64,000 nt of DNA, taken from assembly GCF_002575655.3 (NCBI RefSeq), contig NC_053036.3, positions 198,308,788 through 198,372,787 of the forward strand. Direction: 5' to 3'. The position numbers and the translations under genes are program-made. Source of the DNA: Aegilops tauschii subsp. strangulata (lineage: Eukaryota; Streptophyta; Magnoliopsida; Poales; Poaceae). Positions 11,282-22,882 of the stretch are shown here, piece by piece; position 1 is the first letter of the stretch, and each line of letters starts with the position of its first letter. The notes under the pieces are model-generated. The model had not been told where the DNA came from, made no database searches, and saw only the letters and a list, made by a program, of their open reading frames with translations.

Positions 11282-12170
11282 GTAGTCGACCGGGCGGAAA
11301 CATTTGCCTCTAACGGGCCTGGTGTTTAGCAGGCCACAATTGGGCCGGCCTGCATCTTTCTTGGGCCTAAATGGCCATTGGGGCCTTCACACTTTGCGCC
11401 AGGCCCACAACTTACTCCGCCGTATATTTGACCCAAATTTTAGTTGGGCCTTTTGTGGACCCAGCGCTTAGTTTGGCCCATGTAGCATTGGGCCATTAAT
11501 AGGCTGAATATTCTGCTGGCCTGTTACGGCCCAGAAGAAACCATAGGCCTTTAGCAGGCCGAAATGCATGTTGGGCCTCAATTTTCACTAGTCGTCGATG
11601 GGCCTTCAACAGGCTGAAATGTAGACCGGGCCTTTTTTGGGCCAGTTATATGACAGGTCGTTACCAGGCCGAAACATATCTCGGGCCTTAGTTGGCCCAC
11701 TGATATCATGGGCCTTTAAGAGGCCGAAAGCTTAGTACAGGCACCAATGGGCCGAATTATACGATAGGCCTTTAACAGGCCCAAAGTCACGTTGGGATGA
11801 ACTGTTCCCACCTTTATCACGGGCCGTTAGTGGGCCAGATGTTGCGTCAGACCATATATGGCCCATGGGCAGCACAGGCCATTCCCAGGATGAAAGAAAC
11901 CCCGGGCTGAAATGGGCCCATGTCTACATCGGGCCGCTAATAGGCCAAAAGTCACTAGGCCATAATTGGGCTCAAATATTCGGCAAACAATTAACGGGCA
12001 AGATCTGGCTTTGGGCCGTAAATGGGCCTTTATTAAACATGTCGTTATTGGGCTGGCCCACTAGTACCTTAGTAAGTACTACGGGCCTTTGACTGGGCCA
12101 GCCTTTTTAACCTATATGGGCCTCTGTTGGGCCCTGCCATGTGTCGACATATCATAGGCATGTCTCCTCC
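11282..12170. repeat. GGCC-rich diverged array of element A
   Basis: Dozens of copies of GGGCC, AGGCC and GGCCTTTAACAGGCC-like words spaced 20-60 bp apart in both orientations. The homologous array in element B is at 47240-48250 and shows a clearer 120-bp period. The position just inside the terminal hairpin resembles subterminal transposase-binding arrays (inference). Confidence 0.75.
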
Positions 12171-12345
12171 AATGGACGGACGACATGTGGCCCACCGAGG
12201 AGCAAACACATGTTTCCTCCAGCCAATGATAATTTTACATGTGGAAAATTCCCATTGGTTTGGGCTGTTAATGGGTTATCGGTTCCAAACCGGAACCCGA
12301 TAGCATAACGGCGACCCATTACGGTGGATGCCACATGTCGCTCAC

Positions 12346-12562
12346 CCTTGATGAAAGCACTTCTATGACGCGCGATTTATCGTCATGGAAGTGGACACTT
12401 CCGTGATGATAATTTTGGTAATGTCATGGAACACTTCTACGACAGCACAGGTATGACTATCTTGATTCTGTCATAAAATTGTCATGGATGTACATGCATG
12501 ACAGAAAACGTGACCTATTGTGACAAACACGTATCATCATGGAAGTGTGTTTTTTTGTAGTG
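12346..12562. repeat. Terminal hairpin region of element A
   Basis: Nearly the exact reverse complement of 46818-47030 in element B. It contains an internal inverted repeat (CACTTCCGTGATGAT near 12390 against ATCATCATGGAAGTG near 12533), and ends TTTTTTTGTAGTG. The bases AAA follow the end. Confidence 0.8.
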
Positions 12563-14090
12563 AAAATTGGTAGTATCTGTGGACTAAACTGTAGAATGCC
12601 AGAATAAGGGGGGAAGCTAATCCTATCGAAGACTACATCTTCTGGCAGGCACCATCTTGAAGCAGTAGAAGAGAGTAGCTGGAATGGTAACAAGTATCAT
12701 CGTATAGCAATAATCCTACCCGGAGATCGTCTCCTCGTCTCTCTATGAGAGAGCAATCACCGGGTTGTATCTGTCACTTAACTAGGTGTGTTTTTATCAA
12801 GTATTCAGTTTTGGTTGTAAGAGGTTGGAATACAACTCCAAGTCGTCCTGTTATCATGGACACAACTATTCGAATAGATTACTTCCCTGCAGGGGTGCAC
12901 CACATTACCCGATACGCTCAATCACCTCTAGTCGGACACACTTTCATGGGTAATGCCCGACCTCGGTAGATCAATAGATCATAGTCCTACCTAGGCTCTC
13001 CAAAGAGGTCATCACGTCGGTCTACATTCTAAGTGCTCAAGGGTCTTGGGCCCTCGCCCATTGCACTTCTACATGTTGCATGACTGGCCGGGACCAGACC
13101 TCGCTACCTCTTTACAAAAAGCAGGTGCTTACGCGGTCCACCCCAACACTTAGCCCGCATCTCTGAACTGTGACATCTGGATCCTTTCGGAAGGAACTTA
13201 CGACACCGAATGCCCATAACTCATCCCGCGTGGCTGTTAGTGGGAAAAGGCCAATGGCCAGCTTAGATCAAATACCCAATCTCGTTAAGCGTGTTATTTT
13301 AAAGTAACCGCGGACACCGACCAGGGACCATGCCCACCTCTCTCCTACGTGTCTCAACCTATCGTTCCTCCACAAAGAATCGCTCAGGGGGCCATCAGGA
13401 GAAATGTCCTTTCATCCCCTAGTCCGTGAATAACTCGCGGGTACTCTACAAGCCAACCTGACTTTAATCATATCATGTATAGTATGTATATATATACTCA
13501 TGATCACCACCCTAAGGGATCACGACCTGATAGTATAGCATGGCAGACGGACAAGAATGTGGGGCCATTGTTGGAATATTAGCATACCTCTACTAAGAAT
13601 TCAGGATAACAGGTAAAAGTATCAACAATAGTAGCAAGGACAGGCTATGCAGCAGTATAGGATCAACGGTGAGGCAGTAACAACAACGCTACTCTAATGC
13701 AAGCAGTAGAGGGGAAGAGTAGGCAGTATCAAAATGATCTAGGGGGTTTTGCTTGCGTGGAAGCTCTGCCGAGAAGGAGGGGTCATTGACGTCGTAGTCG
13801 TACTGGGGGTCACCAACAGTCTCGGGTCTACCGAAAGAAGAGGGAAGAGCGGGAAATAGATAAATAATAGAGCAAACAAATTCAGCACAATGCATGTCAT
13901 GGCAGCATGTCATGATGAAATGCTCTAACGCATCCCTAGGAATTTTAAAAGAAGAGGGAAAACATCCGAAAATGTTTTCCCAGCTCGAGGCACTACTGCA
14001 GGATGGTCCAAATGCAACAGTACAATCAGAGACCCTTCGACCACACTGTGTGTGATGCATTAATTGCCAACGGTGGTGTAAGAAACCCGT
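12563..14090. mobile_element. Unassigned repeat remnant
   Basis: Non-coding sequence with the feel of a retrotransposon LTR or untranslated region: GC-moderate, no long frame, and continuous with no gene-like splice signals. I recognise the style as highly repetitive Triticeae DNA but cannot give the family. No terminal repeats or target-site duplication were found. Confidence 0.35.
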
Positions 14091-14094
14091 AGAA

Positions 14095-14400
14095 AAGAAA
14101 TGTTTGTGATGGTAGAGACATCAAACATGTTTAGATTATAGTTGCGTGTGCGGTATGTGGCACACAGTTCACTAGCGTGAACTGTTTGTGATGAGCATAA
14201 CAATAGAAACGGTCAACCAGACGAAGGTGTGTGCGATATACGGCATATAGTTCACTCGGATGAACTGTTTGCGATTAGGCAACACAACAGAAATGGCTAG
14301 CCAGATCAAAGTGTGATATACGACATACAGTTCACTTGGATGAACTATTTGCGTTGAGCCAAGAGAACAGAAACGGTTCAACTTAACAAGATGTGTGTGA
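14095..14400. repeat. Tandem repeat, unit about 85 bp
   Basis: Three to four diverged copies containing TGTGTGCGATATACGGCATA, CAGTTCACTYGGATGAACTG and AACAGAAAYGG. Each unit holds the small palindrome GTTCACTCGGATGAAC. Such arrays are common in the subterminal parts of grass DNA transposons; the parent element is not identified. Confidence 0.65.
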
Positions 14401-14639
14401 TACGCGACAAGCAGGTCCCTAATCAGAAATGTGTGCGAAGACCGATAATAACACAGACCAGTGCCGCTAATAAGTCGTGTGTGTTGTGGGCAAACGTGTC
14501 CTGTTATACAATTGTCAGCGATTGATGAATTCATCACCGACGGTTTCCCTATTATGGTTCGTGTGCGATATGATTGCATACAGAACAACACCATATATAT
14601 TAATAAGGACATGATTGCACAACCAAATTAAACGTCCAA

Positions 14640-15229
14640 TAACATAGCCTTGGGCGAGCAATGTGCCCACATGCGCCGTGCTAGCTCGCTATTCCTTCTA
14701 TGCTAAGTCTCCTTTAATTGATGGCATTTTATGAACACGCCACTGTTTCCCGCCATTTCCTCATCGGTTTCCCGCCGCCACCCAGCGATATTGTGCATAA
14801 AACTAGGCGGCACGTGATGCACCGAGGCACACAAGTGCAACCTATAGCACATCCACCTTTTCTAAGCATGCCAACCCACTGAAGCGCCGCCTCTGCCATC
14901 AACCTCCTCGATGAGGAAAACTAGAAGGCGCCATGGCCCATCGACACCGAGGTGCTCCCCAGCAACGCGCTGGATGATGCCCATGTTGCACTCATCACCA
15001 GGGTTGAGCAGACCTTTGGCACATGGCGCTTCAGTGTTGCGGATCAAGATAGGCATGTCAGCGCCGAGAGGCTGCAACTCACCGCACAACATGATCGATG
15101 GTGCGCCGTAGAGCAAGCTAGGCGCGTCTGTGCCAATAGGCTCCGGTTCGATTCACAGCGAACCGTTGGGGCACCGTAGAGCGAGAGGCACAGCACGCCG
15201 CACAGCAAGAGCGGGTCCATCAGCACTTG
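14640..15229 (+). other. Exon-like fragment of unknown protein
   Basis: GC-rich, coding-like composition. The plus frame 14952-15179 reads LPSNALDDAHVALITRVEQT, then FGTWRFSVADQDRHVSAERL and an Arg/Ala-rich helix, ending at 15179. The upstream sequence up to 14950 continues the same theme without an in-frame Met. No function is recognised. It may be the last piece of a gene carried by the same transposon as the 85-bp repeats to its left. It is cut by the Copia LTR at 15235. Confidence 0.35.
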
Positions 15230-15234
15230 CCTGC

Positions 15235-16825
15235 TGTTGAAAGCACAAGTGGTCCCTGGGTGATTTTGGTAATTAATGTCAACATATCTCTTGTTGGACT
15301 AATATTTTTATCTAGTATATTTCAGAAATTTCAACAAAGGCATGGCATGGACAAGAGGATGTGGAACCCTTTCTAGATTCTAAGGACAGAAGATTGGCAA
15401 AAGCTCAAGACTCTTCATTTCTATTTTAGTGATCCAAGATCACATTGAGTCCATAGGAAGCGAATACTATTAAAAGGGGATGAGGTGTTGCTTAATGGAT
15501 TGCTTTTTCAATGTGCTTAGTGATATTCTCGAAAGCCCTCAACCACTTTCTCATTTCCACATATGTCCTAAACCTAAAGTCAAACTCGGCCCACTGATTT
15601 GATACATCTGGCGCCACTGAGTTCACTTAACATAGCCACTGCCAGAAACCCTAATCAGTTTGGTCTCACCGATGGGATCTCGACCTCACCGAGATGGGCT
15701 TGCAAACTCTGTGTTGCCTGTTGCAATTATTTTGGTCCCACCAAGATATGTAGTTGGTCCCATCGAGTTTGCTTGACCAACTCTCTGTTTGCTTATTCCC
15801 AAAATCGGTCTAACCGAGTTTGCGTACTTGGTCAAACTGAGTTGAGGTTTTACCCTGACCCTAGCACATCGGTCCCACCGAGTCGATCATGTCGGTCCCA
15901 CTGAAAACTCTAATGTTCACATTTTGAACCAAGTCGGTCTCACCGAGTTTCACTATTCGGTCCCACCGAGTTTGGTAAATTGTGTGTAACGGTTAGATTT
16001 TGTGTGGAGGCTATATATATCCCTCCACCGCCTTCTCCATTTGAGAGAGAGCCATCATAACGTGCCTACACTTCCAGCATTCATTTTCTGAGAGAGAACC
16101 ACCTACTCAGGTGTTAAGACCAAGATATTCCAATCCAACTACAAGAATCTTGATCCCTAGCCTTCCCCAAGTTGCTTTCCACTCAAATCATCTTTCCACC
16201 AGAGCCAAATCTGTGAGAGAGAGTTGAGTGTTGGGGAGACTATCATTTGAAGCACCAGAGCAAGGAGTTCATCATCTACACACCGTCTATTACCTTTTGG
16301 AGAGTGGTGTCACCTAGATTGGTTAGGTGTCACTTCGGAGCCTACGTCAAGATTGTGGAGTTGAACCAAGGAGTTTGTAAGGGCAAGGAGATCCCCTACT
16401 TCGTGAACATCTACCCATGTGAGGCAAGTCCTTCATGGGTGATGGACATGGTGGGATAGACAAGATTGCTTCTTCGTGGACCCTTCGTGGGTGGAGCCCT
16501 CCGTGGACTCGCGCAACCCTTACCCTTCGTGGGTTGTAGTCTCCACCAACGTGGATGTACGATAGCACCACCTATCGGAACCACGCCAAAAATCTACGTG
16601 TCTCTAATTGTGTTTGCACACTCCAATACCATCCCTATACTTTCTTGCAACTTGCATGCTTTACTTTCCACTTCTCATATACTCTTGTCATGCTTGCTTG
16701 AAATGTATTGTGAATGTTTAAACTTGTGCTAAAACTCCACTTAACTTGAAGAACATAAAAATTGCTACTTTTCTTTGTTGAGGGTCTAGTCACCCCCCTC
16801 TAGACAGTTCTTCTCGATACTTTCA
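15235..16825 (+). repeat. 5' LTR of the Sirevirus-like element
   Basis: Begins TGTTGAAAGCACAAG and ends TTTCA directly before the primer-binding site, giving 1591 bp. A TATA box (CTATATATAT) lies near 16009-16018 on the plus strand and probably sets the transcript start. Comparison with the 3' LTR over the first 150 bp shows about nine differences, so an old insertion. Confidence 0.88.
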
Positions 16826-16838
16826 ATTGGTATCCGAG
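16826..16838 (+). other. Primer-binding site (tRNA-iMet type)
   Basis: ATTGGTATCCGAG follows the 5' LTR directly. The usual complement to the 3' end of initiator Met tRNA is TGGTATCAGAGC, so this copy has one or two changes. Confidence 0.8.
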
Positions 16839-16880
16839 CATTGGTATCCAATGCTTTGGTTTAATCGCCATTGGAGGAAG

Positions 16881-17825
16881 ATGGATGAGTCTACGATGGG
16901 GAGTTTTAGACGTAGAGTGCCTATGCTTGATGGGGAGTTCTTTAATTCTTGGAAAATTGAGATGCTTGAGATTTTTTTGACTATTTACTGTAGAGCAACA
17001 TCCCCATAGTCCTTTTATTCTGGAAATTTTTGCCCAGGCCTGTTTAAATCCGCTCCCACCGGGAGTCGAACCCAGGACCTGGGGTGGTACTAAGGACGCT
17101 GCAACCACCAGGCTACAGGGCCATTCGCGATGCTTGAGATTTTCAATGAATATCATTTGAACAATTACATTACTAGCCCGTGTGTACACCTTGTTGACCC
17201 CTTGCATCCTACCCCTGATGAGTCTCTTGACATGACCCGCAATCTTAGAACTATCAATCTTATCATTAGAGGATTGCCAAAAAAATTGATTGTTTGCTTG
17301 CCTACTCTTGATTGTGCTTACACCATATGGGTATTCCTTGAGGAACTATTTCCAAACTATTCCTTGCAAAGTCTAGATGTGATTTTTCAAAAGTCCATCG
17401 CTTTAAATAAGATGAATCCTAATGATCCTAAGTTTGGTGATTGTTTATTTGAGCTTCGTGACCTTATGCGTGCCAAAGGAGATGTTGGAATCATTAGTCA
17501 CATCATCTCGGAAGTCATTAGAATTCATAAAGATGAACATTGTCATGATCATAAATCTAATGAATCACTCTCTCTAGGTAATGATCAATCACAAGACGAT
17601 GTTGAACCTGGATACTACGATGAGGATGATGATAGTGACTTCGATATCGATGAGTCTATGAGACACTTTGGTCTTATGGCCAACCTTTGCGGCTACATGG
17701 CTGGAGGAAAGGAATGGGTTCTTGATAGTGGATGTACCGATCACACGACCATAGACAAGGATATGTTTCGTGAGCTTGCTGAAAATGACGGCCCTCGAAA
17801 GTATGTCACTTTTGGTGATAACTGA
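16881..17825 (+). pseudogene. gag and protease region, split by a SINE
   Basis: Encodes the start of the Copia polyprotein: the capsid protein and the aspartic protease that processes it. Met 16881 opens MDESTMGSFRRR; the capsid frame runs SWKIEMLEIF to 16975, is broken by a 153-bp SINE, and resumes at 17144 (NEYHLNNYITSPCVHL). The protease motif VLDSGCTDH lies at about 17722. The usual zinc knuckle (CxxCxxxGHxxxxC) is absent, so an internal deletion before the protease is likely. A TGA at 17823-17825 ends the frame directly after TFGDN. Confidence 0.85.
16976..17128 (-). mobile_element. Au-SINE-like tRNA-derived SINE
   Basis: A 153-bp insertion flanked by a perfect 15-bp target-site duplication, GATGCTTGAGATTTT, at 16961-16975 and 17129-17143. 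Read on the minus strand, it begins GGCCCTGTAGCCTGGTGG and carries a pol III A box (TAGCCTGGTGG, 17105-17115) and a perfect B box (GGTTCGACTCC, 17062-17072). Its 3' end is an A-rich tail (T-run at 16976-16978 and beyond on the plus strand). SINEs are transcribed by RNA polymerase III and copied with LINE enzymes. It interrupts the gag frame. Confidence 0.9.
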
Positions 17826-17834
17826 AAGGGTAAG

Positions 17835-19130
17835 GTGGTTGGCCTTGGTAAGGTGGCCATCTCACATGACATCTCCATCCAAAATGTTATGCTCGTTGAA
17901 TCTCTTGGCTATAATTTAATTTCCGTATCTAGACTAGCTGACTTCGGTTTTAATGTCCTATTTACTGAAGTAGATTGCCAAGTGTTTCGAAGAGATAATC
18001 ATAAAATGGTCTTTACTAGTATACGTAGAGCTGATATATACATTGTTGATTTCACTAAAAAGGCTCAACCTAGAACTTTCTTAATTGCTAAATCTTCTAA
18101 AGGTTGGTTATGGCATAGAAGATTAGTCCATGTGGGCATGCGAAATCTTGATAAGCTTATTAAAGGTGATCGTATCCTTGTAGTGAAAGATGTTATATTT
18201 GACAAGGATAGATTGTGTAGTGCATGTCAACCAGGAAAACAGGTTGGAGGAAGCCACCCCGCGAAGAACATCATGACCACGAGAAGACTGCTCGAGCTGC
18301 TTCATATGGATATTTTTGGTCCCAACGCCTACAAAAGTCTTGGTAGTAACTAGTTCGTTTTAGTCATTGTCGATGACTTTTCAAGATTTACGTGGGTGTT
18401 CTTTCTTGATGATAAATTGCAGGTCCAAAAGATCTTCAAGAACTTCACTAGGAAGACCCAAAATCAATTTGAAGTGAAGATCAAGAAGGTTCGCAACGAC
18501 AATGGAGCGGAGTTCAAGAACGCAAATGTGGACACCTTTCTTGACAAAGAAGGGATTTCACATGAGTTCTCGGCTACGTACACGCCTCAACAAAATGGAG
18601 CTGTTGAGAGAAAGAACCGGACTCTTATTGAGATGGCGAGAACAATGCTTGATGAGTACAAGATGCCAAAACACTTTTCGGCGGAAGCGGTTGAGACAGC
18701 TTGTGATGCAATAAATCGTCTATATCTTCACAAGCTACTCGGCAAGACGGCATATGAGCTTCTCACCGGTAACAAACCCCAAGTTGGATACTTTCGAGGA
18801 TTCGGCTCAAAGTGCTATATTCTTGATAAGCATCGTTGTTCTAAATTTGCTCCTAAATCTCATGAGGGTTTCTTACCCGGCTATGGCTCAAACTCTCACA
18901 CTTACCGTGTCTACAACAATTTCACCCGAAAGGTTGAAGAGATGGTAGATGTGAAGTTTGATGAATCTAACGGCTCGCAAGTAGAGCAATTGCCAATTGA
19001 TGTAGGAGACAAAGACCCTTCAGAAGCAATCCAAGACTTGCCTATTGGCAAGATTCACCCAATGGAGGTGAAGGAGAGTACCTCGTCCATCCAAGTGGAA
19101 GCTTCTACCTCACGACAAGGTGAACCATGA
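17835..19130 (+). pseudogene. Integrase region of the Sirevirus-like element
   Basis: Encodes the integrase that would insert the cDNA. The GAG-pre-integrase zinc-binding part is visible at about 18109-18240 (WHRRLVHVG, then CSACQPGKQ). The catalytic core follows: LLHMDIFGP near 18300, VIVDDFSRFTWV near 18366, then NGAEFKNANVDTFL and YTPQQNGAVERKNRT, ending in the TYRVYNNFTRKVEE region. A TAG at 18351-18353 interrupts the core just before FVLVIVDD. The region between the end of integrase (19130) and the RT (19410) is acidic/polar and shifted in frame. Confidence 0.88.
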
Positions 19131-19409
19131 GTTGACTCGGAGGCATCCACAAGTGGGACACACCAAGATGAAGAAAACGAGGATGTACACCAAGATGAAC
19201 CTCATCAACCTCCTTCTCCACCTCCACAAGAGAACAACGACACCAACAAAGAAGAAGGCCAAGAGGAAGAACAAGATGATGATGAAGATGTTCCACCCTG
19301 ACCCAAAAAAAAGCTCTCACGAGTTAGAGCAAGAGTCTCAAGAGACCATCCCGTCAAACAAATCTTTGATGATATTCAAACCTGGAGAATTACTCGCTCT
19401 AAAACTTGT

Positions 19410-20945
19410 TTGGCTAATTTCTGTGAACATTATTCATTCATATCTAGCATTGAAACTATGAAGGTTGAAGAAGCGCTTGATGATCCGGACTGGGTGAACG
19501 CTATGCATGAAGAGCCACACAACTTCAATAGGAACCAAGTGTGGACATTGGTAAAAAAGCCGGACAACAACCAAAATGTCATTGGTACCAAATGGGTGTT
19601 TCGGAATAAGCAAGATGAAGATGGACAATTTGCACGCAACAAGGCCCGTCTCGTCGCTCAAGGCTACACTCAAGTCGAAGGTATGGACTACGGTGAGACA
19701 TATGCCCCGTTGCTAGACTTGAGTCCATATGCATCTTACTTGCTTATGTGAATCATCATGATATCACATTGTATCAAATGGATATTAAAAGTGCTTTTCT
19801 AAATGGTGAAATTGAGGAGGAAGTTTATGTTAAACAACCTTCCGGCTTTGTTAATCCTAAGAAACCCGACTATGTTTACAAACTTCACAAAGCTCTTTAT
19901 GGTCTCAAACAAGCTCCTAGAGCGTGGTATAAATGCTTGACCAAGTTCCTTATTGAAAAAGGCTTTGAGATTGGAAAAATTGATTCTACTCTTTTTACTA
20001 AAAGGGTTAATGGTGAATTATTTTTGTGCCAAATTTATGTTGATGATATCGTATTTGGTTCGATTAACCCTCATTTTAGTGAAAAGTTTGGAAGGCTAAT
20101 GTCGAAGAAGTTTGAGATGTCTATGATGTGTGAACTCAAGTTCTTTCTTGGTTTGCAAATCAAGCAAACTAAGGAAGGTACCTTTGTTTCTCAAAAAAAG
20201 TATACCAAGGACTTATTCAAGAAGTTCAACATGCAAGAAAGCAAAGGTATGCAAACACCCATGCCTACTAGTGGACATCTTGACTTGACTAAGGATGGCA
20301 AACCGGTTGACCAAAAGGTTTATCGCTCTATGATTGGTTCATTGTTATATCTATGTGCCTCCCGTCCCGATATTATGCTAAGTGTGTGCATGTGTGCACG
20401 ATATCAAGCGGCCCTAAATAATGTCATCTTAAGGCTGTGAAAAGGATAGTGAGATACTTAATTCATACACCAAAGTTTGGAATTTGGTATCCTAAGAGGT
20501 CTTCCTTTGATCTTGTTGGCTACTCCGATTCGGACTATGCCGGTGACAAGGTTGATAGAAAATCCACTTCGGGTACTTGTCAATTTCTTGGTAGATCTCT
20601 TGTGTCTTGGTCCTCCAAGAAAAAAACTCGGTATCCTTATCCACCGCCGAAGAGGAATACATTGCCACCAGTTCATGTTGTGCTCAATTACTTTGGATGA
20701 CCCAAACTCTTAAAGATTATGGGATATATGTGAAACATGTTCCATTGCTTTGTGATAATGAAAGTGCTATTAAGATTGCTCACAATCCCTTGCAACATTC
20801 TCGAACTAAGCATATTGAAGTTTGTCATCATTTAATTCGAGATCGTGTTGCTAAAGGAGCATTGATCTTAAGCATGTTCGTACCGATAACCAATTGGTGG
20901 ATATATTCACCAAACCGTTTGATGAGAAAGTATTTTGCCATTTGA
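19410..20945 (+). pseudogene. Reverse transcriptase and RNase H of the Sirevirus-like element
   Basis: Encodes the polymerase that copies the element RNA and the RNase H that removes the template. RT starts near VEEALDDPDWVNAMHEE (19461), continues NKARLVAQGYTQVEGMDY, then after a stop and frameshift near 19751 runs YQMDIKSAFLNGEIEEEVY (about 19774), ALYGLKQAPRAWY (about 19892) and the catalytic YVDDIVFGS (about 20036). RNase H begins near 20437, with SDSDYAGDK at about 20527. Another frameshift near 20620 splits it before SLSTAEEEYIA. The gene ends around 20945. Three or more lesions make it inactive. Confidence 0.9.
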
Positions 20946-22882
20946 GAGGTGAATTGAACATCATTGATGCTTCAAACATGGAGTAGAAACTCCATTTGGA
21001 TGCATGCAAGGCATCATGAGCTTTTAACTAATCCTTTATATTTCTCTTATGATGATGATCATATGTCTTGGATCTATATTTGTACCCTTGCATGTAATCT
21101 AACCCTTGTAGGTACTTGGATGAATCCAAATCTATGAGATTGCAACTCATTCATATCTTGTGCAATCTCTACATCACCAAGCCTCCACAATATGGTCGTT
21201 GAAGACAAGGAAGCATGAATCCTTTCAATATATCCTTTGACAATTTCTTTATATCAAATTTCATTTGGTATCAAATTTCATGATTGTCACTTTGGATACA
21301 CAAGTGTTCTTCCTTGCAAGACTAACCCATGTAGGTAGATGAACTCAAATTACAAGTGGTGCTCCCAACCATTGATGAGCTACATCAACCTTGAGCATCC
21401 TACACAAGATCAACTACATGACCAAGATCAACACCACCACCCAAGGTATGTCATTCCATCTTAGAGAAGCTTTACCCCAAGTCATGGGTCAAAACAGCTC
21501 AACAAGATGTCAATACATCAAAATGCTTAAATGAAAAATGGTAACCCTATTTTGAGCTTAAATGATGAGTATAACCTATGATCAAGTGTTCTCACTGGAC
21601 TCCTCAGTCAAAATACTCTAACATAGGTGACTTTGTCGCAGACCCTCTCTAAATGAAGTTCTCTAGTGTTTCTTTGTGTTCTTGCATCTGTGCCTAGAAT
21701 GTTTCCCTTTCACTTCATCTAGATTTCTTTTATTTTTATCTATTATGTTCTGCATTCCCTGCATCCAATTCATTGCAAATCCTTCAGTTAATTCCTTGCA
21801 GATCTTTGTGAGATCTTATTTGCCTAGTGAGCTGAGATGACAACTGTTTTCTCCCTGTGTTGAATTCGGCCTCACCAATTTGTTTCTTATCGGCTAAACC
21901 GAAACAACTCGGTGCAACTGAAGAAAAGAACTCGATGTTACCTATTTCAATACCGAGAAAACATTTTGCCATTTGCATCATGCATATTTATTCCAGCTCC
22001 ACTCGATGATTCTTGTCCTCTACAAGCATCTTAAAATTACATGTTGCTTTGTAATGTGACTCAAGGACCAGACCTACTTTGACTCATGTTCCAGAAGGTC
22101 CCTTCTTGGAAATTGATGTGAAAGGGGGAGAGAGAGCACATCAAAGCTTGTCACATAAGAGAGAATAACCACCTTAAGCATCTCCAGATGCTTATTATCC
22201 ATAAGGAGAGAAGCCACATGTCTTCAAGAGGGGAAAGACATGTTAGTATGTGTTATGGTTGTTATGATTGTTTTGCTCTGATTTTCTCTTCCCTGTCTTC
22301 TCCCATTATCCAATATCAGATTCAGGGGGAGAATGAGCTCATTTCTAAGGGAAGAAAATCTTTGGAATTCATTGCATATATTTACTCTTTGGGGACATGT
22401 CTATATCCAAATAGAGTACTAAGTACTCACTCACTACATGTCATCCCAATCTTGGTACTTTTGTGGTTTTCTCAATTTGCTTTGTTTAGTAGGTGTTCTT
22501 GTGTTATCTAACCCTGTTTTCTCAAGTTCACCTCCTCCAAAGCCAGCTCAAGACCACAAGGTATGTATATGCATCACACTCATGTGCATGATGATCTCTT
22601 GCTGATGTACATACTGTTTGCAAGAAGGACCAATGAACATGAAGGTATATTTCCTGTATCTACATCATTTGCTCTGATGCATATAGCCAAAATACATGTA
22701 ACTCATTGCTTGCTTTAACATACTTATGCATTCACATGCTCTTATATTTTATATTTACATGATTGCATACATGTAGGGGGAGCCTATGCATGTTACATGT
22801 CCTTCCAAAGCTTTACTTGTTATTCTTCATATCTTTATCTAAAGCTTTGATGTATGTTGTCATCAATTACCAAAAAGGCAGA
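20946..22882 (+). other. 3' untranslated region with repeated polypurine tracts
   Basis: About 1.9 kb without a gene. It contains AAAGGGGGAG (22121), AGGGGGAGAATG (22324) and TAGGGGGAGCC (22774), each matching the Copia polypurine-tract pattern. The tract normally adjacent to the 3' LTR (22871-22882, CCAAAAAGGCAG) has decayed. Multiple upstream polypurine tracts are a known Sirevirus feature. Confidence 0.7.

Larger units (their letters stand above)
5265..12562 (+). mobile_element. Element A: gene-bearing transposon-like unit of unassigned family
   Basis: This unit has the same parts, in the same order, as the inverted unit at 46818-53700: a repeat-rich promoter region, a multi-exon gene of unknown product, a GGCC-rich array, then a terminal hairpin ending TTTTTTTGTAGTG at 12562. 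The two also match at the outer left end (GGTAAACGTGGATGCT here against GGTAGACGTGGATGCT there). The terminus CACTACAAAAAAA is CACTA-like. No matching terminal repeat was found at the left end and no transposase is present. It could be a non-autonomous CACTA derivative, or a dispersed gene family carried by another transposon type. Left boundary is approximate. Confidence 0.5.

Noticed and set aside
17050..17120. tRNA gene
   Set aside because: A and B boxes are present, but they belong to a SINE with a tail and target duplication; no cloverleaf with a proper acceptor stem was evident.
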